Positions 9,359 through 22,768 are shown, counted from the stretch's first letter. The stretch is 64,000 bases of DNA from Kosakonia oryzendophytica (GCF_900094925.1 NZ_FMAY01000006.1:124001-188000); one strand, 5' to 3'. The notes: generated by a model not told the origin, from the sequence alone. A program made the numbers and translations.

Positions 9359-11761
9359 ATGAAAAGAAAACTCTCCTGGATTTGTGCAGTGGCAGTGGGG
9401 ATGAGTGCGCTGCCTCCGATGACGACCCTTGCGGCGCCAACTGTTCCGACCGTTTCGCCAGCGACACAGCCAGTGGTCACGCAAGGGCCAGCGCAAGCGG
9501 AAGCCCTGCGACCGACGACGCCGACCACCGGGCAGACGCTTCCTGCCGCGAATGGTGCGGCGATGGTTGGCCAGGTTATGCCTGGCGTACAGGGCGCGAA
9601 CGCGCCGGTCGTGGCGGAAAACGCCCCGTCCCGCGATGTGAAGCTGACGTTTGCTCAGATTGCGCCTCCGCCGGGAAGCATGGTGCTGCGCGGCGTCAAT
9701 CCGAATGGCGGCGTTGAGTTTGGCATGCGTAGCGATGAATTGGTGTCAAAAGCGGTGCTGAACCTTGAGTACACCCCGTCACCGTCGCTGCTGCCGGTGC
9801 AGTCACAGTTGAAGGTTTACCTGAACGATGAATTGATGGGCGTACTGCCGGTCAGCAAAGAGCAACTGGGCAAAAAAACGCTGGCGCAGGTGCCGATTAA
9901 CCCGCTCTTTATCACTGATTTTAACCGCGTGCGTCTGGAGTTTATCGGGCACTATCGCGATGTCTGTGAAAACCCGGCCAGCAACACGCTGTGGCTGGAT
10001 ATCGGGCGTAGCAGTTCGCTGGATCTGACCTATCAGAAGCTGGCTGTGCAAAACGATCTGTCCCACTTCCCTGTTCCGTTCTTTGATGCGCGTGATAACC
10101 GTGCCTTAACGCTGCCGATGGTCTTTGCCGATGCGCCGGGCCTGGGGCAACAGCAGGCTGCGGCGGTTATTGCTTCCTGGTTTGGTTCCCGCTCCGGCTG
10201 GCGCGGGCAGACGTTCCCGGTCAGTTACAACACCCTGCCGGACAGTAACGCCATTGTTTTCGCTACCAATGATAAGCGTCCGGACTTTCTGCGTGATGCC
10301 CCGGCGGTGAAAGGGCCGACCATCAGCATGATTGCGCATCCGGGGAATCCGTATGTGAAGTTGTTGGTGGTGATGGGGCGTGACGATAACGATCTGTTGC
10401 AGGCGGCAAAAGGGATTGCGCAGGGCAACGTGTTGTTCCGTGGCGATAGCGTCACGGTTGATGAAGTGAAACCGTTGCTGGCGCGTCAGCCCTATGATGC
10501 ACCGAACTGGATCCGCACCGATCGTCCGGTCAGTTTTGGCGAGCTGAAAACCTATGAAGAGCAGCTGCAATCGACCGGGTTGCAACCTGCGTCGATCAAC
10601 GTGGCGCTGAATCTGCCGCCGGATCTCTATCTGCTGCGCAGCAACGGCATTGATATGAACCTCAATTACCGTTATACCGCGCCGCCGACGAAAGATAACT
10701 CGCGCATGGATATCAGCCTGAACAACCAGTTCCTGCAATATTTCAATCTGCTGAGCAATCAGGACAGCAATAAGTTGCTGCTGCGCTTGCCGGTGCTACA
10801 GGGATTGTTGGACGGTAAAACGGATGTCTCCATTCCGGCGCTGAAACTGGGGGCTGTCAATCAGTTACGCTTTGATTTCCAGTATATGAACCCGATGCCG
10901 GGCGGCACTATCGATAACTGCGTGACTTTCCAGCAGGTGGATAACCGCGTGGTGATTGGCGACGATTCCACCATCGATTTCTCGAAGTATTACCACTTTA
11001 TTGCCATGCCGGATCTGCGTGCTTTCGCCAATGCAGGCTTCCCGTTCAGCCGGATGGCGGATCTGTCGCAAACGCTGGTGGTGATGCCCCCTAAACCCGC
11101 GCCTGCGCAACTGACCACGTTGCTCAATGCGTTGGGCACCGTAGGTGCGCAGACGGGCTTCCCGGCTATTAATGTGCAGTTGACCGACGATGCCAGCAAA
11201 ATCCAGGGCAAAGATGCGGATATCATGATTGTCGGCGCGATTCCGCCATCGCTCAAAGATGATAAGAAAATCGACCTGCTGGTGGAGGCGGCGCAAAGCT
11301 GGGTGAAAACGCCGCAGCGCCAGACCCCGTTTACGGCGAGCCTGCCGGATGAAGTCGATCGCCAGGCGGAGACGCAGACCGCCGTCACCTCCGACGGCCC
11401 GATGGCAGCCATTGTCGGCTTCCAGTCACCGTTTAACGATCAGCGTAGCGTGGTTGCACTGTTGGCGGATAGCCCGCGTGGTTACACCTTGCTCAATCAG
11501 GCAATGAATGACAGTGGTAAACGCGCGGCGATTTTCGGTTCGGTGTCGGTGATCCGCGAGTCCGGGGTGAACGGTTTACGCGTTGGTGACATCTATTACG
11601 TGGGCCATTTGCCATGGTTTGAGCGTGTCTGGTATGCGCTGGCGAACCATCCCGTGCTGCTGGCGGTGCTGGCGGCGGTGAGTATTGTGCTGCTGGCGTG
11701 GGTGCTGTGGCGTCTGTTGCGGATCATCAGCCGCCGTCGTCTTGACCCGGATCACGAGTAA
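9359..11761 (+). CDS. bcsB: Cyclic-di-GMP-binding cellulose synthase regulatory subunit BcsB
   Basis: Periplasmic partner of BcsA, anchored by one C-terminal helix (near residues 766-788) that completes the synthase channel. A signal peptide lies at residues 1-25, followed by a Pro/Thr/Ala/Gln-rich stretch to about residue 95 and then the alternating carbohydrate-binding and flavodoxin-like domains of the family. Length 800 aa is slightly above E. coli. The historic name cites c-di-GMP binding, but that site is in BcsA. It is flanked by bcsA and bcsZ with 10- and 5-base gaps, in the standard order A-B-Z-C. Confidence 0.97.
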   Translation: MKRKLSWICAVAVGMSALPPMTTLAAPTVPTVSPATQPVVTQGPAQAEALRPTTPTTGQTLPAANGAAMVGQVMPGVQGANAPVVAENAPSRDVKLTFAQIAPPPGSMVLRGVNPNGGVEFGMRSDELVSKAVLNLEYTPSPSLLPVQSQLKVYLNDELMGVLPVSKEQLGKKTLAQVPINPLFITDFNRVRLEFIGHYRDVCENPASNTLWLDIGRSSSLDLTYQKLAVQNDLSHFPVPFFDARDNRALTLPMVFADAPGLGQQQAAAVIASWFGSRSGWRGQTFPVSYNTLPDSNAIVFATNDKRPDFLRDAPAVKGPTISMIAHPGNPYVKLLVVMGRDDNDLLQAAKGIAQGNVLFRGDSVTVDEVKPLLARQPYDAPNWIRTDRPVSFGELKTYEEQLQSTGLQPASINVALNLPPDLYLLRSNGIDMNLNYRYTAPPTKDNSRMDISLNNQFLQYFNLLSNQDSNKLLLRLPVLQGLLDGKTDVSIPALKLGAVNQLRFDFQYMNPMPGGTIDNCVTFQQVDNRVVIGDDSTIDFSKYYHFIAMPDLRAFANAGFPFSRMADLSQTLVVMPPKPAPAQLTTLLNALGTVGAQTGFPAINVQLTDDASKIQGKDADIMIVGAIPPSLKDDKKIDLLVEAAQSWVKTPQRQTPFTASLPDEVDRQAETQTAVTSDGPMAAIVGFQSPFNDQRSVVALLADSPRGYTLLNQAMNDSGKRAAIFGSVSVIRESGVNGLRVGDIYYVGHLPWFERVWYALANHPVLLAVLAAVSIVLLAWVLWRLLRIISRRRLDPDHE

Positions 11762-11766
11762 CGGCG

Positions 11767-12870
11767 ATGAAGGCATTACGTTGGGTTGTAATGGCGCTGG
11801 TGCTGGCGGCGATGAATGTGCGCGCCGCCTGCACATGGCCTGCCTGGGAACACTTCAAACGGGCGTATATCAGCGATGGCGGGCGGGTGATTGACCCCAG
11901 CGACGCGCGCAAGATAACCACCTCGGAAGGGCAAAGCTATGCCTTGTTCTTCGCCCTGGCGGCGAATGATCGCCCGATGTTCGATAACGTGCTGGAATGG
12001 ACAAAAGACAATCTGGCGCAGGGGGATCCCGGCGAACATCTTCCGGCCTGGTTGTGGGGGAAAAAGGACGAAAACAACTGGACCGTACTGGATAGCAACT
12101 CCGCGTCGGATGCGGATATCTGGATAGCCTGGTCGCTGCTGGAAGCCGGACGCTTATGGAAAGAAGCGCGCTATACCACCCTGGGCAACGCGTTGTTAAA
12201 CCGCATCGCCAAAGAGGAAGTGGTGACTGTGCCAGGGCTGGGGCCAATGCTGCTACCAGGAAAAGTCGGCTTTGCCGAGGAGACGGTCTGGCGGTTTAAC
12301 CCCAGCTACCTGCCGCCGCAGATTGCCCGCTATTTGACCCGTTTTGGCGAACCCTGGACGACACTGCAGGAGACCAATCACCGGTTGTTGCTGGAGACAG
12401 CGCCGAAGGGGTTTTCCCCGGACTGGGTGCGTTATGAAAAAAGTAAAGGCTGGCAACTGGCCCCCGATAAGACGTTGATCAGTGGCTACGATGCCATCCG
12501 CGTCTATCTGTGGGTGGGAATGATGAACGACCACGATGCGCAAAAAGCGTCTCTGCTCGAACGGCTAAAACCGATGGCAGCGCTGACGGCGAAAAAGGGC
12601 GTTGTGCCGGAAAAAGTGGATGTTGCCACAGCACAACCGCGCGGTGATGGCCCTGTCGGCTTTGCTGCTGCGCTGTTGCCCTTCCTGCAGGATCGTGATG
12701 CGCAGGCCGTGCAACGGCAAAAGGTCGCCGACCATTTCCCTGGCGATGATGCTTATTTCAGTTATGTTCTTACCCTGTTCGGTCAAGGCTGGGATGAGCA
12801 CCGTTTTCGTTTCACCCCTCGCGGTGAGTTACAACCTGACTGGGGCCAGGCATGCGCAAGTTCACAGTAA
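11767..12870 (+). CDS. bcsZ: Endo-1,4-beta-glucanase BcsZ, GH8 family (E. coli-type operon)
   Basis: Periplasmic GH8 cellulase of 367 residues, required for normal cellulose export in E. coli. The signal peptide is [20 protein letters not shown], with the mature protein beginning near ACTWPAW. The catalytic pair is Glu54 (TSEGQSYAL) and Asp242 ([11 protein letters not shown]). The 3' end overlaps the start of bcsC by 19 bases. This is the closer relative of the E. coli enzyme; the copy at 612-1619 belongs to the neighbouring operon. Confidence 0.97.
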   Translation: MKALRWVVMALVLAAMNVRAACTWPAWEHFKRAYISDGGRVIDPSDARKITTSEGQSYALFFALAANDRPMFDNVLEWTKDNLAQGDPGEHLPAWLWGKKDENNWTVLDSNSASDADIWIAWSLLEAGRLWKEARYTTLGNALLNRIAKEEVVTVPGLGPMLLPGKVGFAEETVWRFNPSYLPPQIARYLTRFGEPWTTLQETNHRLLLETAPKGFSPDWVRYEKSKGWQLAPDKTLISGYDAIRVYLWVGMMNDHDAQKASLLERLKPMAALTAKKGVVPEKVDVATAQPRGDGPVGFAAALLPFLQDRDAQAVQRQKVADHFPGDDAYFSYVLTLFGQGWDEHRFRFTPRGELQPDWGQACASSQ

Positions 12871-15800
12871 GCTTACTTTGTCTCTCACTCGTGCTTGCGT
12901 TGACACCAGCTACGCAAGCGGATGAGCCCACCGCTCAGCAGCAGTTGCTGTCACAAGTGCGGCTGGGCGAAGCCACCAAACGTGAGGACCTGGTGCGTCA
13001 GTCGTTGTACCGTCTCGAACTTATCGATCCGGATAACCCGGATGTGATTGCCGCGCGTTTTCGCTATTTACTGCGCCAGGGCGATAACGCCGGGGCGCAA
13101 AAGCAGCTCGATCGCATGAAGCAACTGGCGCCAGATTCTGCGGCGTATAAATCCTCCGTGACGTCGATGACGCTTTCTGGCGCAGAAGGCCGTCAGGCAT
13201 TGCAACAGGCACGTTTACAGGCAACGACAGGGCATGTTCCGGAAGCGCTCGCAGCCTATGACGCGTTGTTTAAAGGTAACCCGCCAGAGGGCGATCTGGC
13301 GGTCGAGTACTGGGCGTTAGTTGCGAAAGTTCCGGCGCGTCGCAGTGAGGCCATCACGCAACTGAAAGCACTGAACGCGCGCAATCCGGGCAACGCGGCC
13401 CTGCAAAATTCGCTGGCGCAATTGCTGTTTGGCGAAGGTCGTGATGCCGAAGGGTATGCGGTGCTTGAGCAGATGGCGAAATCCAGTGCGGGCCGTGAAG
13501 CGGCGGCTGGGCTCTGGTATCAGCAAATCCAACGCATGCCGGTGAGTGACGCCAGTGTGAAAGCGCTACAACGTTTTCTGACCGTATTCAGCTCGGGTGA
13601 CACCGTGGACAGCGCACGTACACAGCTTGCCGCGCAGCAAAAACAACTCGCCGATCCGGCGTTTCGCGCCCGGGCCACCGGCCTGGCGGCAGTGGATGCC
13701 GGGCAAGGGGCGAAAGCCGTGAGTGAGTTGCGCCAGGCCGTTAATGCCAATGGAACGGACAGTGAAGCCGTTGGCGCGCTCGGGCAAGCCTATTCGCAAA
13801 GCGGCGACCGCGCCCGTGCGGTGGCGCAATTCGAAAAAGCCATCGCCATGGATCCCACCAGTGGCAACCGCAGTAAGTGGGACAGTTTGTTAAAAACCAA
13901 TCGCTACTGGCTGCTGATCCAGCAGGGCGATGCGGCGTTGAAAGCGAACAACCCTGGTGAGGCGGAGCGCCTCTATTCACAGGCGCGGCGCATTGATAAT
14001 ACCGACAGCTATGCGGTGCTTGGCCTCGGCGATGCGGCGATGGCCCGCAAGGACAGCCACGCGGCGGAAAGTTTTTACCGCCAGGCGCTGCGTATGGACA
14101 GTGGCAACAGCAATGCGGTCCGTGGGCTGGCGAATATTTACCGCGCACGTTCGCCGCAAGAGGCCGACACATTTATTCAATCGCTTTCCGCCAGCCAGCG
14201 CCGCAGCATTGATGACATTGAGCGCGGGCTGAAAAACGATCGCCTGGCGCAGCAGGCGGAAGCGCTGGAAAACAGCGGACAGTGGGGGCAGGCGGCGGAG
14301 TTGCAACGCCAGCGGTTGGCACTCGATCCTGGCAGCGTATGGGTGACTTATCGTCTGGCGAGCGATTTGCGCCAGGCCGGAGAGCCACGCGAAGCCGATG
14401 CGCACATGCAGCGTCTCGCTGCGCTCAAACCCGGCGATCCGGAGCAGGTGTACGCTTATGGCCTGTACCTCTCTGGTAATAATCAGGAGATGGCGGCGCT
14501 GAACCAGCTTAATGCGCTGCCGAAAGCACAGTGGAACAGTAATATCCAGGAACTGGCGGAACGGCTGCAAACCAATCGCCTGCTGGACAACGCCAACCGG
14601 CTGCGCGACAGCGGCCATGAAGAGCAGGCGCGGGCACTACTGGCGCAGCAGCCTGCGTCGACGCGTATTGATTTGACACTGGCTGACTGGGCGCAGCAGG
14701 GTGGCGATAGCGCATCTGCGCAGCACTATTTCAACCGGGTGCTGGAGCGGGAGACGAATAACCAGGACGCGCTGCTTGGTCTGGCGGAGTTGTATGCCGC
14801 CGATGGCAATAAAATGGCGGCGCGTGCGCAACTGGCGAAGTTGCCCGCCCCAACGGCGGCGCAACCGCAATCCATCAATACCCAGCGGCGTCTGGCGCTG
14901 GTGCAGGCCGCGCTTGGCGATACCGACAGCGCCCGGCAAACCTTTAGCCGCATTATGCCGCAGGCGAAAGCGCAGCCGCCGTCAATGGAGAGCGCGTTGG
15001 TGTTGCGTGATGCCGCGCGTTTTCAGGCGCAGCAGGGCGAGCCGCAGCAGGCGCTGGAAACCTGGAAAGATGCCATGGTGGCCTCCGGCGTGATTACCAC
15101 GCCGCCTGCGGATAACGACACCTTCACGCGTTTAACGCGCAATAACGCGAAAGATGACTGGCTGAAGCGTGGTATCCGCAGCGATGCGGCCGATCTCTAC
15201 CGGCAGCAGGATATCAATGTCACGCTCCAGCATGATTATTGGGGCTCCAGCGGTACCGGCGGGTATTCCGATCTGAAAGCCCATACCACCCTGTTGCAGG
15301 CGGATGCGCCGCTGGCGGACGGACGGATGTTCTTCCGCACTGATGTGGTGAATATGAACGTGGGCAGCTTCGACACCACAGATGATGTTTACGATCCCAA
15401 CTGGGGTACCTGTTCCGCGACGCCATGTCGCGGCAACACCAGCCAGAAAGCCAATGGCGCAAGTCTCGCGGTCGGTTGGCAAAATGGCACCTGGTCGGGG
15501 GATATCGGCACCACGCCGATGGGGTTTGATGTGGTGGATGTCGTGGGTGGCCTGAGCTACAGCAGCGATTTGGGGCCGCTGGGGTACACTGTTAACGTCC
15601 ATCGCCGGCCGATTTCCAGCTCATTACTGGCGTTCGGCGGGCAAAAAGATCCGAACACCGGCGTCACATGGGGGGGTGTTCGCGCAACGGGCGGCGGCGT
15701 TAGCCTGAGTTACGACAAAGGTGAAGCGAACGGTGTCTGGTCGAGTTTGAATGCGGATTCCCTCACCGGTAAGAACGTGGCGGATAACTGGCGCATTCGC

Positions 15801-16349
15801 TGGATGACTGGCTACTACTACAAGCTAATCAACAAAGATAATGAACGTTTGACCGTCGGCCTCAACAATATGCTGTGGCATTACGACAAGGATCTGAGCG
15901 ACTACACGCTGGGACAGGGAGGCTATTACAGCCCGCAGCAGTATATCTCGTTTGCGGTGCCGGTTGTCTGGCGGAAACGTACGGCAAACTGGTCGTGGGA
16001 GCTGGGCGCGTCGGGTTCGTGGTCGCACTCAAAAACCGATGGCATCAAACGCTATCCGTTGCAGAATCTGATTCCGGATAACCAGTTCTTTGCTAACGGC
16101 GACCGAATGTTCCTGGATAAGGACAATAGCAGTACGAGCAGCAGCTCGAACGGTTTTGGTTATACCGCCCGTGCGCTGGTAGAGCGCCGGGTGACGTCTC
16201 ACTGGTTTATTGGGGCGGGTGTCGATATTCAGCAAGCGAAGGATTACACGCCAAGCCATGCGTTGATTTATGTACGTTATTCCGGCGCCGGGTGGCAGGG
16301 CGATATGGATATGCCGCCGCAAACGCTCACGCCTTACGCTGACTGGTAA
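12852..16349 (+). CDS. bcsC: Cellulose synthase outer-membrane export subunit BcsC
   Basis: A 1165-residue export protein: signal peptide (about residues 1-24, ending TQADE), some 19 TPR-like helical hairpins filling the periplasmic part to about residue 780, then a C-terminal outer-membrane beta-barrel ending LTPYADW. The TPR scaffold links the inner-membrane synthase to the barrel. The start lies 19 bases inside bcsZ, as in related genomes. Length and sequence follow E. coli BcsC closely. It is the last gene of bcsRQABZC; no strong terminator is seen before pdeK, so some read-through into pdeK is possible. Confidence 0.97.
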   Translation: MRKFTVSLLCLSLVLALTPATQADEPTAQQQLLSQVRLGEATKREDLVRQSLYRLELIDPDNPDVIAARFRYLLRQGDNAGAQKQLDRMKQLAPDSAAYKSSVTSMTLSGAEGRQALQQARLQATTGHVPEALAAYDALFKGNPPEGDLAVEYWALVAKVPARRSEAITQLKALNARNPGNAALQNSLAQLLFGEGRDAEGYAVLEQMAKSSAGREAAAGLWYQQIQRMPVSDASVKALQRFLTVFSSGDTVDSARTQLAAQQKQLADPAFRARATGLAAVDAGQGAKAVSELRQAVNANGTDSEAVGALGQAYSQSGDRARAVAQFEKAIAMDPTSGNRSKWDSLLKTNRYWLLIQQGDAALKANNPGEAERLYSQARRIDNTDSYAVLGLGDAAMARKDSHAAESFYRQALRMDSGNSNAVRGLANIYRARSPQEADTFIQSLSASQRRSIDDIERGLKNDRLAQQAEALENSGQWGQAAELQRQRLALDPGSVWVTYRLASDLRQAGEPREADAHMQRLAALKPGDPEQVYAYGLYLSGNNQEMAALNQLNALPKAQWNSNIQELAERLQTNRLLDNANRLRDSGHEEQARALLAQQPASTRIDLTLADWAQQGGDSASAQHYFNRVLERETNNQDALLGLAELYAADGNKMAARAQLAKLPAPTAAQPQSINTQRRLALVQAALGDTDSARQTFSRIMPQAKAQPPSMESALVLRDAARFQAQQGEPQQALETWKDAMVASGVITTPPADNDTFTRLTRNNAKDDWLKRGIRSDAADLYRQQDINVTLQHDYWGSSGTGGYSDLKAHTTLLQADAPLADGRMFFRTDVVNMNVGSFDTTDDVYDPNWGTCSATPCRGNTSQKANGASLAVGWQNGTWSGDIGTTPMGFDVVDVVGGLSYSSDLGPLGYTVNVHRRPISSSLLAFGGQKDPNTGVTWGGVRATGGGVSLSYDKGEANGVWSSLNADSLTGKNVADNWRIRWMTGYYYKLINKDNERLTVGLNNMLWHYDKDLSDYTLGQGGYYSPQQYISFAVPVVWRKRTANWSWELGASGSWSHSKTDGIKRYPLQNLIPDNQFFANGDRMFLDKDNSSTSSSSNGFGYTARALVERRVTSHWFIGAGVDIQQAKDYTPSHALIYVRYSGAGWQGDMDMPPQTLTPYADW

Positions 16350-16567
16350 TAAAAGACAATTCCTGGTGGTTAATCGCTATGCGTCATGGCTGGCGCAGGG
16401 TGATTAAACACTTCTTATTCAATAAGTTACCTACGATGATTGCCGCAATCCTCTTTCGCGTTGCAATCTGACGGGCGTTTGTCTCAAGAGCGTCACGATC
16501 GAGTATAATCTGGCGGCAGAGTCGCTGTTGATTTCCTCTGCGCTTATCGTACCTCTGGAGAGTGATT

Positions 16568-18559
16568 TTGCGTGTTAGCCGTTCTTTAACCATTAAACAG
16601 ATGGCTGCGGTGTCTGCCGTGTCCATGGTGTTTGTTTTTATTTTTTGCGTCATTCTGCTGTTTCACTTCTTACAGCAGAATCGCTATAACACGGCCATGC
16701 AACTGGAAAGTATTGCCCGCTCTGTTCGAGAACCGCTCTCGGCAGCGATTCTGAAAGCCGATATTCCTGACGCGGAATCTATCTTGCAGCAAATTAAACC
16801 TGCCGGGGTGGTGAGCCGGGCGGACGTCGTGCTGCCCAATCAATTTCAGGCGCTGCGGATGCGCTTTATTCCGGAACGCCCAATCCCGGTGATGATCACC
16901 CGGATGTTTGAATTACCGATCCAGATCTCGCTGCCGATTTATTCGCTGGAGCGCCCGGCCAACCCTCAGCCACTGGCTTACCTGGTATTGCAGGCGGATT
17001 CGTACCGTGTCTATAAATTCGTTATCAGCACACTGTCTACGTTAGTGACTGCTTACTTACTGCTTTGGCTCATGCTGACCGTCGCGATTTCCTGGTGCAT
17101 GAATCGGTTACTGGTACACCCGCTGCGGAAAATCGCCCGTGAGTTAAATGATCTCTCAGCAGAGGATCGCCTTGGGCATCAGTTGATTTTGCCTTCCCAT
17201 CACCATGACGATGAAATAGGCATCCTGGTGCGTGGCTATAACCGGCATCAACAGCAATTGCTGCGGGAATATGATGCGTTAAATCAGCAATCCACGCAGT
17301 TCCCGGTGTCTGAATTGCCGAACAAGGCTTTTCTGATGGCGTTGCTGGAGCAGACGGTTGCGCAGAAAAAGACCACAGCGCTGATGGTGATTGCCTGCGA
17401 CACGCTGCGCGATACGGCGGGCGTATTGCAGGAAAATCAGCGAGAAATGCTGCTGCTGACGCTGGTAGAGAAGCTGAAGTCGGTGCTGTCACCGCACATG
17501 ACGCTTGCGCAGGTCAGCGGTAATGACTTCGCGATTATTGCCAACGGCGTAGAGGAGCCGTGGCATGCTATCACTTTAGGTCAGCAAGTACTCACTGCGA
17601 TTAACGAGCGGATTCCGCTTCAGGGGATCCAGTTACGCCCGACAGCCAGTATCGGCGTGGCGATGTGTCATGGCGATCTTTCCGCTGAGCAGCTTTACCG
17701 CCGCGCGGTATCCGCAGCCAGCAGTGCGCGGCACAAAGGGAAAAACCAGCTCCAGTTCTTCGATCCGCAACACATGGCGCTGGCGCAGCAGCGTCTGGCC
17801 CTTGAAAGCGATATTCTCTCTGCGCTTGAGCAGGGAAAATTTGCGATTTGGCTGCAACCGCAGGTGGATCTTGCCAGCGGTGAACTTAAAAGCGCAGAAG
17901 TGTTGCTGCGTATGCAGCAAGAGGACTCTCGCTGGGCGTTGCCGGAAGGTCTGATTGAACGTATCGAATCCAGTGGGTTGATGATCAACGTGGGTTACTG
18001 GGTGCTGGAAGAGTCCTGTCGCTTACTGGCGGCATGGCAGTCGCGGGGGATTATGCTGCCGCTGTCGGTCAATCTTTCCGCCTTGCAACTTCTTCATCAC
18101 AATATGGCGTCCGATATGCTTGAACTGCTGCATCGCTACCGTATCGCACCCGGTACGCTGATCCTGGAAATCACGGAGAGTCGCCGTATTGATGATCCGC
18201 AAGCCGCGGTGGCGATCCTACGCCCGTTGCGCGACGCCGGGGTTCGCATTGCGCTGGACGACTTCGGTATGGGTTATGCCGGGTTACGTCAGTTACAACA
18301 TATGAAATCGCTGCCTGTGGATGTGCTGAAAATCGACAAGACATTTGTTGACGGGTTACCGGATGACAACAGCCTGGTATCGGCCATTATCCATATGGCG
18401 CGCAGCCTCGAGCTGGAGATTATTGCTGAAGGGGTGGAGCGGGAAAATCAGCGCGACTGGCTGGCGCAAGCGGGCGTAGATGTGGCGCAAGGCTTCCTTT
18501 TTGCCCATGCCTCGTCACCAGAGGCGTTTGAACAGCGTTGGTTTACCGGTTCGGTATGA
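16568..18559 (+). CDS. pdeK: c-di-GMP phosphodiesterase PdeK (YhjK), degenerate GGDEF plus EAL
   Basis: Inner-membrane protein of 663 residues: an N-terminal helix (about 12-35), a periplasmic loop, a second helix (about 155-178) followed by a HAMP-like segment, a degenerate GGDEF domain and a C-terminal EAL domain. The GGDEF signature is replaced by SGNDF, so cyclase activity is unlikely. The EAL signature reads EVL (SAEVLLRM), followed by intact [10 protein letters not shown] and EGVE metal/catalytic motifs, so hydrolysis of c-di-GMP is likely. I chose TTG at 16568 because GGAG ends 7 bases upstream and it matches the E. coli start; the GTG at 16562 sits almost on the ribosome site. Its place after bcsC is conserved and suggests tuning of cellulose synthesis. 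Confidence 0.94.
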   Translation: MRVSRSLTIKQMAAVSAVSMVFVFIFCVILLFHFLQQNRYNTAMQLESIARSVREPLSAAILKADIPDAESILQQIKPAGVVSRADVVLPNQFQALRMRFIPERPIPVMITRMFELPIQISLPIYSLERPANPQPLAYLVLQADSYRVYKFVISTLSTLVTAYLLLWLMLTVAISWCMNRLLVHPLRKIARELNDLSAEDRLGHQLILPSHHHDDEIGILVRGYNRHQQQLLREYDALNQQSTQFPVSELPNKAFLMALLEQTVAQKKTTALMVIACDTLRDTAGVLQENQREMLLLTLVEKLKSVLSPHMTLAQVSGNDFAIIANGVEEPWHAITLGQQVLTAINERIPLQGIQLRPTASIGVAMCHGDLSAEQLYRRAVSAASSARHKGKNQLQFFDPQHMALAQQRLALESDILSALEQGKFAIWLQPQVDLASGELKSAEVLLRMQQEDSRWALPEGLIERIESSGLMINVGYWVLEESCRLLAAWQSRGIMLPLSVNLSALQLLHHNMASDMLELLHRYRIAPGTLILEITESRRIDDPQAAVAILRPLRDAGVRIALDDFGMGYAGLRQLQHMKSLPVDVLKIDKTFVDGLPDDNSLVSAIIHMARSLELEIIAEGVERENQRDWLAQAGVDVAQGFLFAHASSPEAFEQRWFTGSV

Positions 18560-18708
18560 CTGAAAATCGTTAAATTGTTACGAGGTTGTGCGAGTCAGTT
18601 CAAACTTTTTAACATTGTTGTTTCGGATTTGATGTAAGTTTATTTCTGTCATGTTTGACGGGTGTTATTTTTAAACCGCAGGCTAATTGAAAACCCCACA
18701 AAGCCTGA

Positions 18709-20016
<1,308 letters not shown>

Positions 20017-20031
20017 TTTCATGACTTATGA

Positions 20032-20055
20032 CCGCAGTCCCTTGTCGGACTGCGG
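20032..20055 (+). terminator. Hairpin downstream of dctA
   Basis: A perfect 9-bp inverted repeat, CCGCAGTCC (20032-20040) and GGACTGCGG (20047-20055), with a 6-base loop begins 15 bases after the dctA stop. The following bases (GCTTCTGC) are only weakly U-rich, so termination efficiency is uncertain. Confidence 0.7.
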
Positions 20056-20234
20056 GCTTCTGCGCATAATTCCCCCTATTACCGTCACAATTCACGATGA
20101 ATTTTCGGGATTATTCACTTCACGGTGTGACGTTTTGCTTTTCCTGCGGTCTAAAAGCGAAGTGTTTTTACGTATCTTTCGGCCTCCTCCTGGAGGGCTG
20201 ACTTTTTAACCAGGAATGTTGATTAGGGGTTCTC

Positions 20235-21728
20235 ATGCAGGGCACAAAAATTCGGTTGTTAACAGGCGGTTTGCTGATGCTGGCGGCTGTCGGTTATGTG
20301 CAGGCAGATGCGCTCCAGCCCGACCCGGCCTGGCAACAAGGGACACTGGGAAATGGTTTTCAGTGGCAGGTTTTAGCCACGCCACAGCGTCCCAGCGATC
20401 GCATTGAAATTCGCCTGTCTATTAATACCGGTTCGCTCACCGAAAGCACACAACAGAGCGGTTTCAACCATTTTATTCCTCGCATCGCGCTGACCCATAG
20501 CGGTCCGCTGGAGCCTGTGCAGATGCGTTCGCTCTGGCAGCAGGGCATCGATCCGAAACGTCCGTTGCCGCCAGCGGTGGTGTCGTACGACTTTACGCAG
20601 TACAGCCTGAGTCTGCCAAATAATCGTGGCGACTTGCTGAAAGAGGCGCTGGCCTGGCTGGCGGATGCCGCCGGGAACTTAACCATTACGCCTGAGACCG
20701 TTAATCATGCGCTTGCCAGCAACGATATGGTCGTCACCTGGCCTGGCAATACGACAGATAACGCCTGGCGTTATCGCCTGAAAGGTTCCGCGTTGTTGGG
20801 TCACGATCCGGCCGTGATGCCAAAAGAGCCGATCGATGCCGCACAGGTCAAGGCATTCTACGAAAAATGGTATACACCGGACGCCATGACGCTGATTGTG
20901 GTCGGCAATGTGGACAGCCGCGCGATTGCCGAGCAAATCAATAAAACCTTTGGTGAACTGAAGGGTAAACGCCATACGCCAGCGCCTGTGCCGACGCTGT
21001 CGCCTTTGCCGCCGCAGCCGGTAAGTCTGATGACCGACGCGGTTACGCAGGATCGCCTGTCAATTATGTGGGATTCTGCCTGGCAGCCGATCCGTGAATC
21101 GTCGGCGCTGGAGCGATACTGGCGTGCGGATTTGGCCCGTGAAGCGCTGTTCTGGCACATCCAGCAGAATCTGACCCGCAATAACGCCAAGGATATTGGC
21201 CTGAGCTTCGAGTGCCGCGTGCTGTTCCAGCGGGCGCAATGCGCCATTAACGTTGATTCACCAAACGACAAGCTTAATGCCAATGCGGGGCTGATCGCGC
21301 GTGAACTGGGGAAAGTGCGGCAAAAAGGCCTGCCGGAAGAGGAGTTTAAGGCGCTGATCGCGCAGAAGAACCTGGAGTTGCAGAAGCTGTTTGCGACCTA
21401 TGCCCGCACCGGCACCGATATTCTGATTAGCCAGCGGGTGCGCTCGTTGCAAAACCAGGTCGTGGACATTGCACCGGAGCAGTATCAGAAACTGCGTCAG
21501 GCCTTCCTCAACAACTTAACGCCGGAAATGCTGAACCAGGATCTGCACCAGCAGTTATCGCAGGATATGTCGTTGATACTGCTGCAACCAAAAGGTGAGC
21601 CGGAATACAACATGAAGGATTTGCAGGCGACGTGGGAAGAGGTGATGGCACCAGCCGAAGCCACAGCTGCGCCGGCAAGCAATGATGATATGCGTTCCGA
21701 TGTGTCGGATATTCCGCCACGGCAATGA
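20235..21728 (+). CDS. yhjJ: M16-family metalloprotease-like protein YhjJ, active site missing
   Basis: Exported 497-residue protein with a signal peptide (about residues 1-26) and two M16 (insulinase/pitrilysin-like) halves. Catalytic M16 members carry HxxEH near the N-terminus. Here the corresponding region after NTGSLTESTQQSG reads FNHFIPRIALTHSG, without the second histidine and glutamate, so it is probably a non-catalytic homologue, as in E. coli. The middle holds the usual FYEKWYTPDAMTLIVVGN segment. It is monocistronic between dctA and the convergent kdgK. The function is not established. Confidence 0.93.
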   Translation: MQGTKIRLLTGGLLMLAAVGYVQADALQPDPAWQQGTLGNGFQWQVLATPQRPSDRIEIRLSINTGSLTESTQQSGFNHFIPRIALTHSGPLEPVQMRSLWQQGIDPKRPLPPAVVSYDFTQYSLSLPNNRGDLLKEALAWLADAAGNLTITPETVNHALASNDMVVTWPGNTTDNAWRYRLKGSALLGHDPAVMPKEPIDAAQVKAFYEKWYTPDAMTLIVVGNVDSRAIAEQINKTFGELKGKRHTPAPVPTLSPLPPQPVSLMTDAVTQDRLSIMWDSAWQPIRESSALERYWRADLAREALFWHIQQNLTRNNAKDIGLSFECRVLFQRAQCAINVDSPNDKLNANAGLIARELGKVRQKGLPEEEFKALIAQKNLELQKLFATYARTGTDILISQRVRSLQNQVVDIAPEQYQKLRQAFLNNLTPEMLNQDLHQQLSQDMSLILLQPKGEPEYNMKDLQATWEEVMAPAEATAAPASNDDMRSDVSDIPPRQ

Positions 21729-21773
21729 TGAAAATGACGCTTCTCCCCATCGGGCAGAGGCGTCAACGTCAAC

Positions 21774-22703
21774 TCAGTTCGGCATCGCGTTGCGCGGAAT
21801 GATCGCACCACGGTACTGAATTACCGTGCTGGCGGTTAAATGGCCGCGTTTTGCTGCCGCAACGGCATCGCCGCCGGTCAGCCGCACGGACAGATAGCCT
21901 GCGCTGAACGAGTCGCCCGCTGCGGTGGTATCGATCACTTTTTCTTTCGGCAATTTCACTGCCGGGACTTCCACAATCGCTTCGCCCGCAATCGCCACCA
22001 GGCATGCGTCCGCGCCGCGTTTGATGACCACTTCTTTCACACCGGCTTGCTGGGTGCGCGCTATCACTTCTTCGACAGGCTTTTCGCCCCACAACAGATC
22101 TTCATCATCCAGCGTCAGGAAAGCGATATCGGTGCAGGCGAGCATCTGCTGATAAACCTGGCGCGTCTCTTCTTTGCTGGCCCACAAACGTGGACGGTAG
22201 TTGTTATCGAAAATGACTTTACCGCCATTGGCGCGGCACTCCTGCAGCAATGACAGCAGTTTATGACGGCTGGTCGGGCTCAGAATAGCCAGGCTAATGC
22301 CGCTCAGATAGAGATAATCGAACGTGGCCAGTTCTTCACAGATTGCGTCGGATTGGTCGCTCTCCAGCCAGAATTTGGCTGCGGCTTCGTTACGCCAATA
22401 GTAGAAGGTGCGTTCGCCGGTCGCATCGGTTTCGATGTAGTACAAGCCAGGCAGGCGGTTTTCCATACGCTGAGTCAGGCGGGTATCCACGCTCTCGCTC
22501 TGCCACGCTTCCAGCATCTGTTGGCTGAAGTTATCCGTACCCAGCGCGGTGACATAGTGCACGGACAACGCCGCAGGATCGACCTGGCGCGCGATGTAAA
22601 CCGACGTGTTAAGGGTATCGCCACCAAAGCCACGATTAACTTCTGCGCCTTTTTGTGACAGCTCGATCATGCATTCGCCAATGACGGCAATTTTCCTGGA
22701 CAT
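21774..22703 (-). CDS. kdgK: 2-keto-3-deoxygluconokinase KdgK
   Basis: Cytosolic PfkB-family kinase that phosphorylates 2-keto-3-deoxygluconate to KDPG in hexuronate and pectin catabolism. The 309 residues include the N-terminal glycine-rich NRGFGGDTLNTSVY and the C-terminal DTTAAGDSFSAGYL signature with the catalytic aspartate. Length matches E. coli. It is divergent from pdeH across 232 bases that contain a probable KdgR operator on its side, which fits control by hexuronate breakdown products. Confidence 0.97.
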   Translation of the reverse strand: MSRKIAVIGECMIELSQKGAEVNRGFGGDTLNTSVYIARQVDPAALSVHYVTALGTDNFSQQMLEAWQSESVDTRLTQRMENRLPGLYYIETDATGERTFYYWRNEAAAKFWLESDQSDAICEELATFDYLYLSGISLAILSPTSRHKLLSLLQECRANGGKVIFDNNYRPRLWASKEETRQVYQQMLACTDIAFLTLDDEDLLWGEKPVEEVIARTQQAGVKEVVIKRGADACLVAIAGEAIVEVPAVKLPKEKVIDTTAAGDSFSAGYLSVRLTGGDAVAAAKRGHLTASTVIQYRGAIIPRNAMPN

Positions 22704-22768
22704 AGTCGTGAACCTGAATCAGATGAATTAACGGTAGTGTGCGTTGTGGGTGATTCGTGGTCAACTAT

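Noticed and set aside
18580-18610. Possible CRP site upstream of dctA (TGTGCGAGTCAGTTCAAA)
   Set aside because: The second half-site is poor (GTTCAAA versus TCACA); not strong enough to list although CRP control of dctA is known.
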